Shown: one piece after another, positions 18,063 to 27,749 of the stretch
Layout of the letters: each line of letters opens with the position of its first letter
Position numbering within the stretch: position 1 is the stretch's first letter
Assembly: GCF_022024275.1 (NCBI RefSeq)
Contig: NZ_CP091804.1
Coordinates: 1-64,000, forward strand
Reading direction: 5' to 3'
Origin: Sphingopyxis sp. BSN-002
GTDB lineage: Bacteria > Pseudomonadota > Alphaproteobacteria > Sphingomonadales > Sphingomonadaceae
DNA: 64,000 nucleotides
Translations under genes and position numbers: made by a program
The notes under the pieces: generated by a model
Told to the model about the DNA's origin: nothing
Databases searched by the model: none
The model's input: only the letters and a program-made list of their open reading frames with translations

Positions 18063-18206
18063 AGGACCCGCCGTTCGGACAAGAAGGTGCCGCCAGCATG
18101 GCGACTGCGACGCGCGACGTCAAACGGGAGGACGGGCGCCGGACGGGAACGCAACGCGGGGCAGGACGTTGGACCGGGCAGGTGCCTCGATAGAAGGAGA
18201 GCTTCG

Positions 18207-18578
18207 ATGATCAGGACGATTTTCATGGCGGCCGCAGCGGCCTCGCTGCTTGTCGGTGCACAGGCCGGCGCGATGCAGAAATCGCCCGACGGCACGACAG
18301 CCGAGGAACGCGCCAATACGGCCCGGTTGAATGCGGAGCAGCAGGCGAAGGCGAAGGCCGAGATCGACGCCTATAACGCGCAGGTCGCGGCCACCGCGCA
18401 GGCGGAAGCCGCAGCGCAGGCCAAATATGCCGAAGAGACGGCGGCCTACGAAGCTGAGAAGGCACGCATCGCTGCAGTGGCTGCCGAGGAACGGATGAAG
18501 TGGGAGGCCGATGTCGCGGCCTGCAAGGGCGGCGACACGAGCCGCTGCGCGCATCCGGCGGCCGAACCGAAGAACTGA
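18207..18578 (+). CDS. Small secreted coiled-coil protein of unknown function
   Basis: 123 aa. A signal peptide (MIRTIFMAAAAASLLVGAQAGA) is followed by an Ala/Glu/Lys/Gln-rich helix of about 75 residues (NAEQQAKAKAEIDAYNAQVAATAQAEAAAQAKYAEETAAYEAEKAR), likely a single long amphipathic helix or coiled coil. Two cysteines near the end (ACKGGDTSRCAHP) could form a disulfide. AAGGAGA precedes the ATG at 18207. I do not recognise a named family. It ends two bases before the stop of the convergent gene. Confidence 0.8.
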   Translation: MIRTIFMAAAAASLLVGAQAGAMQKSPDGTTAEERANTARLNAEQQAKAKAEIDAYNAQVAATAQAEAAAQAKYAEETAAYEAEKARIAAVAAEERMKWEADVAACKGGDTSRCAHPAAEPKN

Positions 18579-18580
18579 CC

Positions 18581-19093
18581 CTATTCGGGCGGCAGCGGGG
18601 GATCCGGCGGAGTGCCGGAGCCTTGCTGCTGTTCGGGAGGCGCCGGTGCAGGCGGCTCCGGCAAGGCGACGGGGAGAACCATCGCCGGAACTGCCGGCGC
18701 GGTCGGCGCTGTGTCGGGAAACCGTCCGCCGTAGCGATAGCCGTCCTCGGGCTCGTCGGCCGTCCGATCTTCGACGTCGACGGTGCCAAGCTCGCGAAAC
18801 GCCTCGCTTGCCCGCTGTTCGCGCGCGGCGCGCAGCCTGGCGCCCACCCCGTAGCTGTCGGCGCAGCCCGGACAGGGCACGGCGGACACGCCATCGTCGG
18901 CTACCAGCGCATCGGGATTGGAACTGAGCCCCGCAAAGGAAGGCGGATCGGCAGCATCGCCGCGCAATCCTCCGCCCACAGCCAGCATTCCCAGCGCTCC
19001 GCCGGCGGCAAGCCCGACCGCGATCAGCGCGGCAATCAGCGCCGCGCGCCGCGCAGTGCCGCGACTCGCGGCCGGTTTACGCTCCCTTGCCAT
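18581..19093 (-). CDS. Single-pass membrane protein with Pro-rich periplasmic tail, unknown function
   Basis: 170 aa. A short basic N-terminus (RERKPAASRGTARR) leads into one transmembrane helix (about residues 18-40, ALIAALIAVGLAAGGALGMLAVGG). About 90 polar residues with a CPGC pair and a Pro/Glu-rich tail (PEPPAPAPPEQQQGSGTPPDPP) follow. The positive-inside rule puts the tail in the periplasm. The start is the first ATG in frame; no good ribosome-binding site is visible, so the N-terminus is uncertain. No family recognised. Confidence 0.6.
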   Translation of the reverse strand: MARERKPAASRGTARRAALIAALIAVGLAAGGALGMLAVGGGLRGDAADPPSFAGLSSNPDALVADDGVSAVPCPGCADSYGVGARLRAAREQRASEAFRELGTVDVEDRTADEPEDGYRYGGRFPDTAPTAPAVPAMVLPVALPEPPAPAPPEQQQGSGTPPDPPLPPE

Positions 19094-19327
19094 GCGCCAA
19101 CAAGGCCATGATGAACGCCGGATTACAAGCTTTCGGCCACTGGTCGATGCGCGGATGCGCTTCGTCCGTCCAATCGACCATGCTTCGGGGCCGGTCGAAC
19201 CTTGCATGCGAAAGCCGCGGAAATGCGCCATCCCCGACATGCGGGATGCGGGAGGGTCTTGGTCTTCCCCGGTTCCAACTCCTTTCGTGTCCCGCATCAT
19301 CATCCCCCAGATGAGAGGACACTCCCC

Positions 19328-19669
19328 ATGTCGAAACTTTCCCTGATCCTGATTGCCGCGCTCGCGAGTAGTGGCGCTGTGGCTCCTGCCTTCGCGCAGG
19401 ATGCCGACAACCGCCCCAGTGCAACGATCCGCTATGACGACCTCAACCTGTCGACCGCTTCGGGCCGCGCCCGGCTCGACACGCGCGTTCGCATGGCGAT
19501 CAAATCGATGTGCGCGAGCGATTCGCGTGCGACGTTGAGCGAGCGGGCGGCCAGCCTCGAATGCGAAGCCGCCGCGAAACGCAGCGTCGAACCGCAGCTG
19601 GCGTCGCTCTACAACGGCAGCAGCGCCCGGTTCGCAAGTGAAAAACCGCCGGTCGTCGCCGCTCCCTGA
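19328..19669 (+). CDS. UrcA-family secreted protein
   Basis: 113 aa. A signal peptide (KLSLILIAALASSGAVAPAFA) is followed by the UrcA pattern: TIRYDDLNLSTASGRARLDTRVRMAIKSMC, then a second cysteine in ASLECEAAA. UrcA proteins are short periplasmic proteins frequent in sphingomonads and caulobacters, without a proven function. AGAGGA precedes the ATG at 19328. The upstream gap 19094-19327 (234 bases) shows no gene and must contain its promoter. A terminator-like hairpin follows the stop. Confidence 0.85.
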   Translation: MSKLSLILIAALASSGAVAPAFAQDADNRPSATIRYDDLNLSTASGRARLDTRVRMAIKSMCASDSRATLSERAASLECEAAAKRSVEPQLASLYNGSSARFASEKPPVVAAP

Positions 19670-19686
19670 CGGCAATCGGCGCTGCG

Positions 19687-19723
19687 AAGGCGGTCGCGCT
19701 CATTGGAGCACGGCCGCCTTTTC
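19687..19723 (+). terminator. Terminator of the UrcA-family gene
   Basis: Stem AAGGCGG (19687-19693) / CCGCCTT (19714-19720) extends inward through GCGCT/AGCAC with one G-U pair. It is followed by TTTC on the plus strand. It lies between two convergent stop codons and could serve both. Confidence 0.65.
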
Positions 19724-19727
19724 ACGC

Positions 19728-20459
19728 TCAGGCGTGCATGATCGCCTTGACGTCGTGCAGATAGGTGCGGCCGATCCGGTGGATGCCGCCTTCGCCTAGA
19801 TCGACGCTCCACGCGCCGTCTCCATGATGTTTGAGCCCGACGATGCCGCCGCGGCGGATCATCTTCGACCGGTGGATGCGCATGAACTGGTCGGGGTCCA
19901 TCCGGGCTTCCAATGATTTGATGGTCTGGTGGATCAGCCAGCTGCGCCCGCCGACGTGCAGGCGCATATAGTCGCGCTCGGCCTCGATCAGGTCGACCTG
20001 GCCGGCATCGATACGCAGCATCTCGCCGCGGTTCTGGACCCAGAATTCGCTGATCCATTTGCTTTTCTGTTTCGGCGCCCGGTCGGTCGCGCGCCATTCG
20101 CGCACGCGGGTGAGCGCGCGCGCCAGCCGGTCGGGGGATACGGGTTTCAGCAGATAGTCGACCGCGGCAACGTCAAAGGCGGCGACGGCATATTGATCGA
20201 AGGCGGTCACGAAGACCACCGCGGGCGGATTGTCCAGCTTGTCGATCGCCGCGGCGACCGCGAGCCCGTTGAGATCGGGCATTGCGATGTCGCAGAGCAC
20301 GAGGTCGGGCGCCAGCGCATCGACCATGCGCAGGGCCGAAGCGCCGTCGCTTGCCGTGCCGACGAGCGATACGCCGTCCTGCTGCCCTGCCAGAATCTGG
20401 AGGCGTTCGATGGCCAGCGGCTCATCGTCGACGATCAGGGTCCGAAGCGTCTGCATCAT
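19728..20459 (-). CDS. LytTR-family response regulator
   Basis: 243 aa. The N-terminal receiver domain (about 1-120) has LIVDDEP, the phospho-acceptor in DLVLCDIAMPDLNG and the switch lysine in YLLKPVSPDRL. A linker leads to a LytTR DNA-binding domain (about 140-240) with GQVDLIEAERDYMRLHVGGRSWLIHQTIKSLEARMDPDQFMRIHRSKMI, the AlgR/LytR pattern. The start ATG lies two bases after the stop of the kinase gene, so the pair is cotranscribed and certainly cognate. The start was chosen over an upstream in-frame codon inside the kinase gene. Confidence 0.93.
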   Translation of the reverse strand: MMQTLRTLIVDDEPLAIERLQILAGQQDGVSLVGTASDGASALRMVDALAPDLVLCDIAMPDLNGLAVAAAIDKLDNPPAVVFVTAFDQYAVAAFDVAAVDYLLKPVSPDRLARALTRVREWRATDRAPKQKSKWISEFWVQNRGEMLRIDAGQVDLIEAERDYMRLHVGGRSWLIHQTIKSLEARMDPDQFMRIHRSKMIRRGGIVGLKHHGDGAWSVDLGEGGIHRIGRTYLHDVKAIMHA

Positions 20460-20461
20460 GG

Positions 20462-21655
20462 TCAGCAGCCCTCCCGCGCCAAGGGTAACCAAAGCGAAAC
20501 AAAGAAACCACCCGTATCGGATGCGCCCCACTCGCAGCCCGCGGTGGGGCCATAGCGCGTCAGCAGCCTTTCCCGGACATTGCCGAGGCCGAGCCCGGTT
20601 CCCGGCGGCGGTACCGGCGCCTTGGGGTCGATGTCATTTTCGACGCGCATGACCAGCAGGCCATATTCGTTGCTGGCGGTCAGCCGGATCGCGATCTTTC
20701 CCTTGCTGGGCGCGACGCCATATTTGATCGCATTCTCGATGATCGGTTGCAGGATCAGGACCGGGACGCAGGCATTTTCGAGTTCGCCGGGGATCATGAC
20801 CTCGACCTGCAGGCGATCGGGGAAGCGCGTCTGTTCGATGTCGAGATAGAGGCGCTGCAGCGCGATTTCCTCGTCGAGGCTGACGAGCTGTTCGGGGTCG
20901 ATCGCGAGGCTCGACCGCAGGAAGGACGAGAGATTCATGATCATCGTCTCTGCCTCCGCCTTCGATCCCCGGAGCACCAGCGTCGAAAGCGAGTTCAGCG
21001 TGTTGAACAGGAAGTGCGGATTGACCTGGTAGTGGAGGGCGCGAAGCTGCGCGGTCTGGGCCTCTATCCGGAAATGGTTGGCGCGCCGCTCGACCGCGCG
21101 CATCTCGTTCGCATAGCCGAAGGCGACGTAGAGCGCCGCCCACACGGCAAAGAAGAAATACCAGCGGATCGAGCTGTCGAGGATCAGCATCGTTTCCCAG
21201 GCGACGGGGAATTTGGACTGGACCTCCTTCACGATCTGCGCGGAGTCGGAGGCGGGGAACCAGTAGAAAAAGACGAACAGGTTGATCGAGGCGTAGAGGA
21301 TGACCAGCGGTACGGCGGCGCCGAGCGCGACCGCGAGGCGCGCGCCGAAGCTGCGCGGCTGGACCCGCTGGATCAGCTGATACAGCACGAAGGTGCAAAG
21401 GATCCCGGCGACGACCACGATGGCGCGGCGTCCGGCATATTCCCACTGCTCGGCGCCCGCGAGCATGCCGAGGCCGGTCGTGATCAGAAAATAGAGCAGC
21501 CACATGACGAGGATCGAACCGATCGCGACGCGCGGATTGACGCGGGCATCGGAAGCCCGCCAGTCGGGCGCCGCGGCCAGCATCCTTGCCCGCTGGTCAC
21601 GCAGCGCCTCTTTACGGAGATTCATGTTCATTGGGGCTGCTTTAGCGTCCGACAT
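20462..21655 (-). CDS. LytS/AlgZ-type sensor histidine kinase
   Basis: 397 aa. The N-terminal half has four hydrophobic segments between about residues 45 and 180, with a loop likely facing the periplasm. The C-terminal half is the His_kinase domain (PF06580): the phospho-accepting histidine in YQVNPHFLFNTLNSLSTL (about residue 220), the N-box PIIENAIKYG and the G-box GTGLGLGNVRERL. The partner is the LytTR regulator two bases downstream. The signal is unknown. The gene follows the MATE exporter by 66 bases on the same strand, so control of that exporter is possible. Confidence 0.93.
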   Translation of the reverse strand: MSDAKAAPMNMNLRKEALRDQRARMLAAAPDWRASDARVNPRVAIGSILVMWLLYFLITTGLGMLAGAEQWEYAGRRAIVVVAGILCTFVLYQLIQRVQPRSFGARLAVALGAAVPLVILYASINLFVFFYWFPASDSAQIVKEVQSKFPVAWETMLILDSSIRWYFFFAVWAALYVAFGYANEMRAVERRANHFRIEAQTAQLRALHYQVNPHFLFNTLNSLSTLVLRGSKAEAETMIMNLSSFLRSSLAIDPEQLVSLDEEIALQRLYLDIEQTRFPDRLQVEVMIPGELENACVPVLILQPIIENAIKYGVAPSKGKIAIRLTASNEYGLLVMRVENDIDPKAPVPPPGTGLGLGNVRERLLTRYGPTAGCEWGASDTGGFFVSLWLPLAREGC

Positions 21656-21721
21656 GCGACGAAGGCTAGCAGACGCCGGGCCGCCAGTCGAAGGGGTGGA
21701 CGCTTTGGTCGAAGAAAAAGG

Positions 21722-23197
21722 TCAGGATGCCGTCGGTTGAGGAAGCGACCGGCGCCAGTTTCCGCGCTTGTAGACTGCCCAGGCCATGGCCAGCGATGCG
21801 AGCGAGGAGAGCGGAAAGCTCCACCACAATATGTCGCTGCCGATGACCGGATAGCCGAAATAATAGATGCCGAGGCGGATCGGGAACATCGACAGGAACA
21901 GGATGACGAGCGGCGGAACGACCGAACCATTGGCGCGCAGCGTACTGATCAGGACGATCGTCGTGCCGAAAGGCAGGAAGGTCCAGGTCGCGATAAACTG
22001 GATGTTGCGCGCGACATCGATCGCGTCGCTGCCGCTGCCGAGGAACAGCGCGAGGGCGGCGCGGTCGAAGAGCAGGAGCAGCACGATCAGTACGCCGGTC
22101 ATCGCGAGGTTGATCGCGATGCCGCTGTTGGTCACCCCCGCGACGCGGTCCCAGCGCTGCGCGCCGATATTCTGCGCCGCCATCGAGCTGACCGCCGCAC
22201 CGACCGCAAGCGCGGGCATCTGGATATAGTTCCAGAGTTGAAGCGTCGCGCCATAGGCGGCGGCGGTGACAAGCCCCTCGCGATTGACGAGCCCGACCAT
22301 CACCAGCCCTGCGCCCGAGATCACGAGCATCTGCGCCCCCATCGGCAGCCCGCGCCCGATGATGAAGCGAAGCTCGTTCCAGTTGGGGATCAGGTAGCGG
22401 AGTTCATGCCCGCGCAGCCGCAGCACATGGTTCTTTGCATAGAACCAGATGATCATCCCGGTCAGGCTGATGGTCCCGGCCACCGCGGTTGCCAGCGCGC
22501 TTCCGGCGATGCCAAGACGCGGGAAGGGGCCGATGCCGAGGATTAGGACCGGATTGAAGGCGATATCGAGCACGACCGCGAGGATCATGAAGCGTAGCGG
22601 CGTCACGGCGTCGCCCGCGCCGCGCGAGGCCATCATCAGCGTAACGGAGAGCATCGAGGCTGGAACGGCGAGAAAGGTGACGCGCAGATAATCATGTGCA
22701 AGCGCGAAGGCCTCGGGCGGGGTTTCGAGCCAGCGCAATATGCGATCCGATGCAAACCAGCCAAGGATCGCGATCACGACCGAGAACATCAGCGCCAGGC
22801 CGATCACGCCGCCGGTCGCGCGGCGCGCCGCGTCGATGTCGCCGCGCCCCATCGACTGGCCGATCAGCACCGTTGCCGCCATGCCGAAGCCGAAGAAGGC
22901 GCCGAACATCAGGAACATGATGATGTTGGCGTTGGCGGTCGCGGCGAGCGCGCTTTCGCCGAGAAATTGCCCGACCCATACGGAATTCACCGAGCCCGAG
23001 AGCGTCTGGAGAATGTTCGACGCGAGCGTCGGCAACGCGAAGAGGATCAGCGTTTTTGCGATCGGGCCGGTCGTCAGATCCATCCGCCCGCCGCCGCGCG
23101 CGGTCTGACGCGGCGGGACCGGGCTCGCCGCCGGATCGGCAGCCGTAGCGACCGGGGTCGGGGTGAGGGGGGCGTCGTCGTTCAGGTCGGTGGTCAT
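21722..23197 (-). CDS. MATE-family efflux transporter
   Basis: 491 aa with about 12 transmembrane helices in two homologous halves (MatE domains, about residues 45-205 and 265-425). Recognisable stretches are LPTLASNILQTLSGSVNSVWVGQFLGESALAA, the first-half VNxxWVG motif, and the matching second-half GLPMGAQMLVIS. MATE proteins export cationic drugs or metabolites using Na+ or H+. A Pro/Ala-rich cytosolic leader of about 45 residues precedes the first helix. The ATG at 23197 overlaps the preceding stop by four bases (ATGA), so it is in the valS-linked transcription unit. Confidence 0.93.
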   Translation of the reverse strand: MTTDLNDDAPLTPTPVATAADPAASPVPPRQTARGGGRMDLTTGPIAKTLILFALPTLASNILQTLSGSVNSVWVGQFLGESALAATANANIIMFLMFGAFFGFGMAATVLIGQSMGRGDIDAARRATGGVIGLALMFSVVIAILGWFASDRILRWLETPPEAFALAHDYLRVTFLAVPASMLSVTLMMASRGAGDAVTPLRFMILAVVLDIAFNPVLILGIGPFPRLGIAGSALATAVAGTISLTGMIIWFYAKNHVLRLRGHELRYLIPNWNELRFIIGRGLPMGAQMLVISGAGLVMVGLVNREGLVTAAAYGATLQLWNYIQMPALAVGAAVSSMAAQNIGAQRWDRVAGVTNSGIAINLAMTGVLIVLLLLFDRAALALFLGSGSDAIDVARNIQFIATWTFLPFGTTIVLISTLRANGSVVPPLVILFLSMFPIRLGIYYFGYPVIGSDILWWSFPLSSLASLAMAWAVYKRGNWRRSLPQPTAS

Positions 23198-23679
23198 TCG
23201 GGGCCGCCTTCGAGGTCGCCGGTGCACTGAAGTTCGGGATCATCCTTCGCCATGCGTTCGAATTCGCCGGTCTGCTTGCTGATGCCGGGAAAGAGCCGGT
23301 CGGGCGCGACATGATAGGATGCGATCAGCGTCATGGCCCATGCGTAATGGCGCGCACCGGCGGCGCAGCTATCGCTGCCGCCGTCGCCTTCGCCCCACAC
23401 CACATGCCAGTCCGCCGTGCCGTCGCGAGTCAGGATGGTCTTGAAGCCGCCGATGACGCCATTGTCGCCCTCGGCATAGGCGATCGCGCGATCGCCGTCG
23501 TTCCAGACGCGAAGATGGCTAAAGGTGAAGCGGAAATCCGGGTGCGAGCGCAGCACATCGAGGATCGCGTTGCGTTCGGCGCTGCCGACGGCGGGGGTAT
23601 GCGGGGCGGCTTCGCTTGCAGCCAGCGCCGCCGCGAACAGCAGCGCCGTTGCCAGAAGCGGAGCCCGCCACCCGCGCAT
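23194..23679 (-). CDS. Secreted protein of unknown function
   Basis: 161 aa. A signal peptide (RGWRAPLLATALLFAAALAASEA) is followed by a compact domain (about 30-140) with FTFSHLRVWNDGDRAIAYAEGDNGVIGGFKTILTRDG...WHVVWGEGDGGSDSC. This resembles small periplasmic or SnoaL/NTF2-like sphingomonad hypotheticals but is not assignable. The ATG at 23679 shares a base with the valS stop (TGATG), and its stop overlaps the MATE gene, so translation is coupled at both ends. Confidence 0.75.
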   Translation of the reverse strand: MRGWRAPLLATALLFAAALAASEAAPHTPAVGSAERNAILDVLRSHPDFRFTFSHLRVWNDGDRAIAYAEGDNGVIGGFKTILTRDGTADWHVVWGEGDGGSDSCAAGARHYAWAMTLIASYHVAPDRLFPGISKQTGEFERMAKDDPELQCTGDLEGGPE

Positions 23680-26360
23680 CACCCCAGCCGCGCCAGCGCG
23701 GCGGTCAGGCGATCGGCTTCGGCTTCCTTCGCGGCATGGTCGGCGCGAGCCTTGTCGACCGCTTCGGGCTTGGCGCGTTCGACGAACGACGGATTGTTCA
23801 GGCGGCCGGCGAGGCCGTCGCGTTCCTTCGCGGCGGCGGCGAGCGCCTTGGTCAGGCGGTCGCGTTCGGCGGCGATGTCGATCACGCCTTCGAGCGGGAC
23901 GGTGATCGTCTCGCCCTCGACGACGAGCTGCGCCGAAGCGCCCGCGGGCGCCGGATCGAAGCTGACGCTCTCGAGGCGCGCGAGGCGGTCGAGCTGCGCT
24001 GCAAGCTTGTCGGTGCGGGCCTTGAGTGACGCCGGGAAATGCGCGGTCAGGCGGGCGCCTGGGGGCAGGCCAAGTTCGGCCTTGGCGGTACGGAGCTCGC
24101 TGACCAGCTTGATCAGCCAGTCGATGTCGGCGCTCGCGGCGGCGTCATTCTCGGCTGCCGGCGCGGGCCACTTCGCAGTGATCAGCGGATAGCCGGCGCG
24201 GTCGCCGAGCCCGGTCCACAGCTCTTCGGTGATGAAGGGCATGAAAGGATGGAGCATGACGAGGATCTGGTCGAGTACCCAGCCGGCGACGGCCTTGGTC
24301 TCGTCGTCGATCGCGCCCTTGATCAGTTCGAGGTACCAGTCGCAGAAACGATCCCACGCGAAGCTGTAGATCGCATTCGCGGCCTCGTCGAAACGATAGG
24401 CGGCGAAGGCGCTTTCCATCGCGGCGACGGTCGCGGCGACCTCGCCGATGATCCAGCGGTTGACCGGCAGCGTCGCGGCGGGGGCCTCGAAGCTGGTCGA
24501 GGCCGAAATGCCATTGGCTTCGCAGAAGCGCGCGGCGTTCCACAGCTTGGTCGCGAAATTGCGATAGCCCGCGAGGCGTGCGTCATCCATCTTGATGTCG
24601 CGGCCCTGGCTTTCCATTGCTGCCATGAAGAAGCGCAGCGCGTCGGCGCCATACTGATCGATCAGCCCGAGCGGGTCGACGACATTGCCCTTCGACTTCG
24701 ACATCTTCGCGCCATCGGGCGCGCGGACGAGGCCGTGGAGATAGAGCGTCTTCCACGGGACGTCGCCCATGAACTCCATCCCCTGCATCGCCATGCGCGC
24801 ATCCCAGAAGAAGAGGATGTCGAAGCCCGAGATGAGGACGTCGTTAGGGTAGTGGCGCTTCAGCAGCTCGCTATTCTCGGGCCAGCCGAGCGTCGCGAAG
24901 GGCCAGAGCGCGGAGGAGAACCAGGTGTCGAGGACGTCCTCGTCGCGGGTCAGGGCGACGCCGGCGCCGGCCTGAGCCTGTGCTTCCTCTTCGGTCTCGG
25001 CGACGAAGATGCTGCCGTCTTCGGCATACCACGCCGGAATCCGGTGGCCCCACCACAGCTGGCGCGAGACGCACCAGGGCTGGATATTCTCCATCCAGTT
25101 GAAGAAAGTCTTTTCCCACGTCTTGGGCACGATGTTGATGCGGCCGTCGCGGACCGCTGCCATCGGCGGCTGCGCCAGCGTTTCGGCGTCGACATACCAT
25201 TGGTCGGTAAGCCATGGCTCGATCACCACGCCGCCGCGGTCGCCGAAGGGCGTCTGGATCGTGCGCGGTTCGGCGTCGTGCTCGCCGCCGTCCTTGTCGA
25301 CATGAGGAATGAGGAAGCCGAGTTCCTTCATCCGCATCACGACCAGCTCGCGCGCGCCGTCCTTGCCGTCTCGCCTGAAGCGGTGGAGGCCGAGATATTC
25401 GGCGGGGATCAGCCCGTCGGCGGTCTGGATGACGTTCGCGTCGCCGTCGAGCATGTTGAGCATCTCGCCGGGCTTGAAGCCCGCGCGCTTGCCGACGTCG
25501 AAGTCGTTGAAATCATGCCCCGGGGTGATCTTCACCGCGCCGCTGCCGAGTTCGGGGTCGGCATGTTCGTCGGCGACGACCTTGAAGCGGCGCCCGGTGA
25601 TCGGCTGCAGGATGTCCTTGCCGATCACACTCCTGTAGCGCGCATCGTCGGGGTGCACCGCGACCGCCATGTCGGCGAGCATCGTTTCGGGGCGCGTTGT
25701 CGCGACTTCGATATAATCACGACCGTCATCGAGCGTCACGCCGTCGGCGAGCGGATATTTGAAGTGCCAGAAGCCGCCCTGAACCTCGTGCGTCTCGACC
25801 TCAAGGTCCGAGATCGCCGTCTTGAGCTTGGGATCCCAGTTCACCAGCCGCTTGTCGCGGTAGATCAGGCCCTTCTTGTGCAGGTCGACGAAGACCTTGA
25901 CCACCGCCTGCGTGAAATGCGGGTCCATCGTGAACTGCTCGCGCGACCAGTCCATCGAGCAGCCGAGGCGGCGAAGCTGACCGGTGATCTGACCGCCGCT
26001 TTCGCCCTTCCACTGCCAGACCTTCTCGACGAATTCGTCGCGCGTGTAGTTGGTGCGCTTGTCCTGTCGCTCCTCGAGCTGGCGTTCGACGACCATCTGC
26101 GTCGCGATCCCGGCGTGGTCCATGCCGACCACCCACAGCGCATCCTTGCCGCGCAGTCGTTCGTAGCGGACGAGGACGTCCTGCAGGGTGTTGTCGAGCG
26201 CATGGCCGATGTGCAGCGCGCCGGTAACGTTCGGCGGCGGGTTGACGATCGTGAAGGGTGTCGCGTCGGGACGTTCGGGGCGGAACAGCCCGCGGCTTTC
26301 CCATTCATGGGCCCATTTCGCCTCGATAGCGGCGGGATCGAAGGTTTTTTCCATCGGCAT
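23679..26360 (-). CDS. valS: Valyl-tRNA synthetase
   Basis: 893 aa class I aminoacyl-tRNA synthetase that charges tRNA-Val. The HIGH motif appears in [12 protein letters not shown] (residues 50-53) and KMSKS in [14 protein letters not shown] (about residue 555). A CP1 editing domain (about 190-420) lies between them, an anticodon-binding domain follows, and a C-terminal coiled coil (about 825-890) typical of ValRS ends the protein. The first ATG has AAAGG upstream. It is the likely head of a minus-strand operon continuing through the secreted protein, MATE exporter and two-component genes. Confidence 0.98.
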   Translation of the reverse strand: MPMEKTFDPAAIEAKWAHEWESRGLFRPERPDATPFTIVNPPPNVTGALHIGHALDNTLQDVLVRYERLRGKDALWVVGMDHAGIATQMVVERQLEERQDKRTNYTRDEFVEKVWQWKGESGGQITGQLRRLGCSMDWSREQFTMDPHFTQAVVKVFVDLHKKGLIYRDKRLVNWDPKLKTAISDLEVETHEVQGGFWHFKYPLADGVTLDDGRDYIEVATTRPETMLADMAVAVHPDDARYRSVIGKDILQPITGRRFKVVADEHADPELGSGAVKITPGHDFNDFDVGKRAGFKPGEMLNMLDGDANVIQTADGLIPAEYLGLHRFRRDGKDGARELVVMRMKELGFLIPHVDKDGGEHDAEPRTIQTPFGDRGGVVIEPWLTDQWYVDAETLAQPPMAAVRDGRINIVPKTWEKTFFNWMENIQPWCVSRQLWWGHRIPAWYAEDGSIFVAETEEEAQAQAGAGVALTRDEDVLDTWFSSALWPFATLGWPENSELLKRHYPNDVLISGFDILFFWDARMAMQGMEFMGDVPWKTLYLHGLVRAPDGAKMSKSKGNVVDPLGLIDQYGADALRFFMAAMESQGRDIKMDDARLAGYRNFATKLWNAARFCEANGISASTSFEAPAATLPVNRWIIGEVAATVAAMESAFAAYRFDEAANAIYSFAWDRFCDWYLELIKGAIDDETKAVAGWVLDQILVMLHPFMPFITEELWTGLGDRAGYPLITAKWPAPAAENDAAASADIDWLIKLVSELRTAKAELGLPPGARLTAHFPASLKARTDKLAAQLDRLARLESVSFDPAPAGASAQLVVEGETITVPLEGVIDIAAERDRLTKALAAAAKERDGLAGRLNNPSFVERAKPEAVDKARADHAAKEAEADRLTAALARLG

Positions 26361-26456
26361 AGTGGCGCGCCTTTGCCAGCGGGGCGGCGGGCCAGCAAGT
26401 CCCTTTCGGCGCGAGCCGCGCTTGCGAAGGCGCGCCGCTTATGCTCAATCGGGTGC

Positions 26457-27740
26457 ATGCGGTGGTGGATCGGGGCGGCCGCCCTCCTGTGGACATCTGC
26501 GGCGCTCGCTGCGCCCGCAACGAACGAAGAGCCGAAACTGGTTGAGGTTTCGGCCGACGGCGCGACGCTCTATTTTGCCGGCAAGCTCGATTTCCCGGCT
26601 TTCCTCGCCTTTTCAAAGGCGCTCGGCAAGTATCCGGGCGTCAAGCGCCTGGTCATCGCATCGCAGGGCGGCGAGGTGCGCGCCGGGCAGCTGATGGCCG
26701 CGTCGGTCGGAATGCGAAAGCTGTCCGTCCACGTCGAACATCTTTGCGCGTCGGCCTGCACGCTGGTGCTGATGTCGGCGAACGAGCGATCGATAGGGCC
26801 GGACGCGAAGATCGGCTTTCACAAAAGCTATTGGATCCCCGAAGAGACGCCGGACGAAGAGGGCGGAGCGCCTCCCGAAGCGGCCAAGACGGACAATGGC
26901 AAGGACGGGGCGGAAGAGGTTCGCACGACATCCCGCCGGTCCAGCTCGGCTGAAGCCGGACGCGTCGAGCGCTATGGCGACCGGACCTTCCGCTGGGCGA
27001 TGGAGAAGGCGGGCGTCGACGGCGATTTCACCGAGCGCGCGCTCGCGACCCCGTCGGCCGACATGTGGTATCCCGCGCGGGATGAGCTGCTTGCCGCGCA
27101 CGTCGTGACGCGCCTTGACGACGCGGCTGCCGCAAACGGCCCCTCGTGGGCTGTTGATCGCGCGAGCGCCCGCGCCTTGTTGGCCGGTCCGTTGTGGACC
27201 GCGCTCGAGGCGAAGCGGCCGTTGCTCTGGAACCGTATCGTCGACAATGTGTGGCGCGATCGCAATGCCGGTGTTCCGGCAAGCGAAGCGGCGCTGAGCG
27301 TGCATCTGAACATCTCGACCGACCTTGCGTCCGACGTGGCGCGTGCCCCCGACGCGCTGGTCAGTCGCCTGCTGACGATCCACGCCGCGCAGGCTGCGAA
27401 GATCCGTGAGGGCGGTTATCGGTCATGCCGCCTGACGGCCGAAACGATGGCGGACGAAACGGGCGACGAACATTTCATGCGGGCGGAAGAGGAAGCAGCT
27501 CTCACCGAGATGCTGTTGCTTCCGAAGCTGCAGAAGCCGCTCGAAATCAAAAAGGCGACGCGTATCGTCGCCAGATTTTCGGGGGCGAATCTTCCCGATA
27601 TCTACGACGAGACGGAGGATTCAGCTGACTTTGATGCCGACTGTCGCGACGGCCTTCATGTCATCGAGACGATCAATGCCGCGCCAGCGAAGCAGCGCGT
27701 CGAAGTCTATCGCGCGCTGCTGTCGCTGTTCGACCAATAG
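26457..27740 (+). CDS. Exported ClpP/crotonase-fold protein (COG3904-like)
   Basis: 427 aa. A signal peptide (MRWWIGAAALLWTSAALA) precedes a ClpP-like domain (about 30-145): LVIASQGGEVRAGQLMA, then HLCASACTLVLMSANERSIGPDAKIGFHKS. The Ser in CASACT and the His in GFH sit where the serine-protease pair of periplasmic ClpP-like proteins is found. A polar insert with many acidic and serine residues follows, then a helical C-terminal part with no recognised family. It starts 96 bases from the divergent valS. Protease activity is inferred from the motifs. Confidence 0.75.
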   Translation: MRWWIGAAALLWTSAALAAPATNEEPKLVEVSADGATLYFAGKLDFPAFLAFSKALGKYPGVKRLVIASQGGEVRAGQLMAASVGMRKLSVHVEHLCASACTLVLMSANERSIGPDAKIGFHKSYWIPEETPDEEGGAPPEAAKTDNGKDGAEEVRTTSRRSSSAEAGRVERYGDRTFRWAMEKAGVDGDFTERALATPSADMWYPARDELLAAHVVTRLDDAAAANGPSWAVDRASARALLAGPLWTALEAKRPLLWNRIVDNVWRDRNAGVPASEAALSVHLNISTDLASDVARAPDALVSRLLTIHAAQAAKIREGGYRSCRLTAETMADETGDEHFMRAEEEAALTEMLLLPKLQKPLEIKKATRIVARFSGANLPDIYDETEDSADFDADCRDGLHVIETINAAPAKQRVEVYRALLSLFDQ

Positions 27741-27749
27741 GCCTGCGGC

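Noticed and set aside
24039..27740. Very long plus-strand open frame of over 1200 codons opposite valS
   Set aside because: Only its last third (from 26457) has a signal peptide and protein-like composition. The rest mirrors valS in a GC-rich genome and is a shadow frame.
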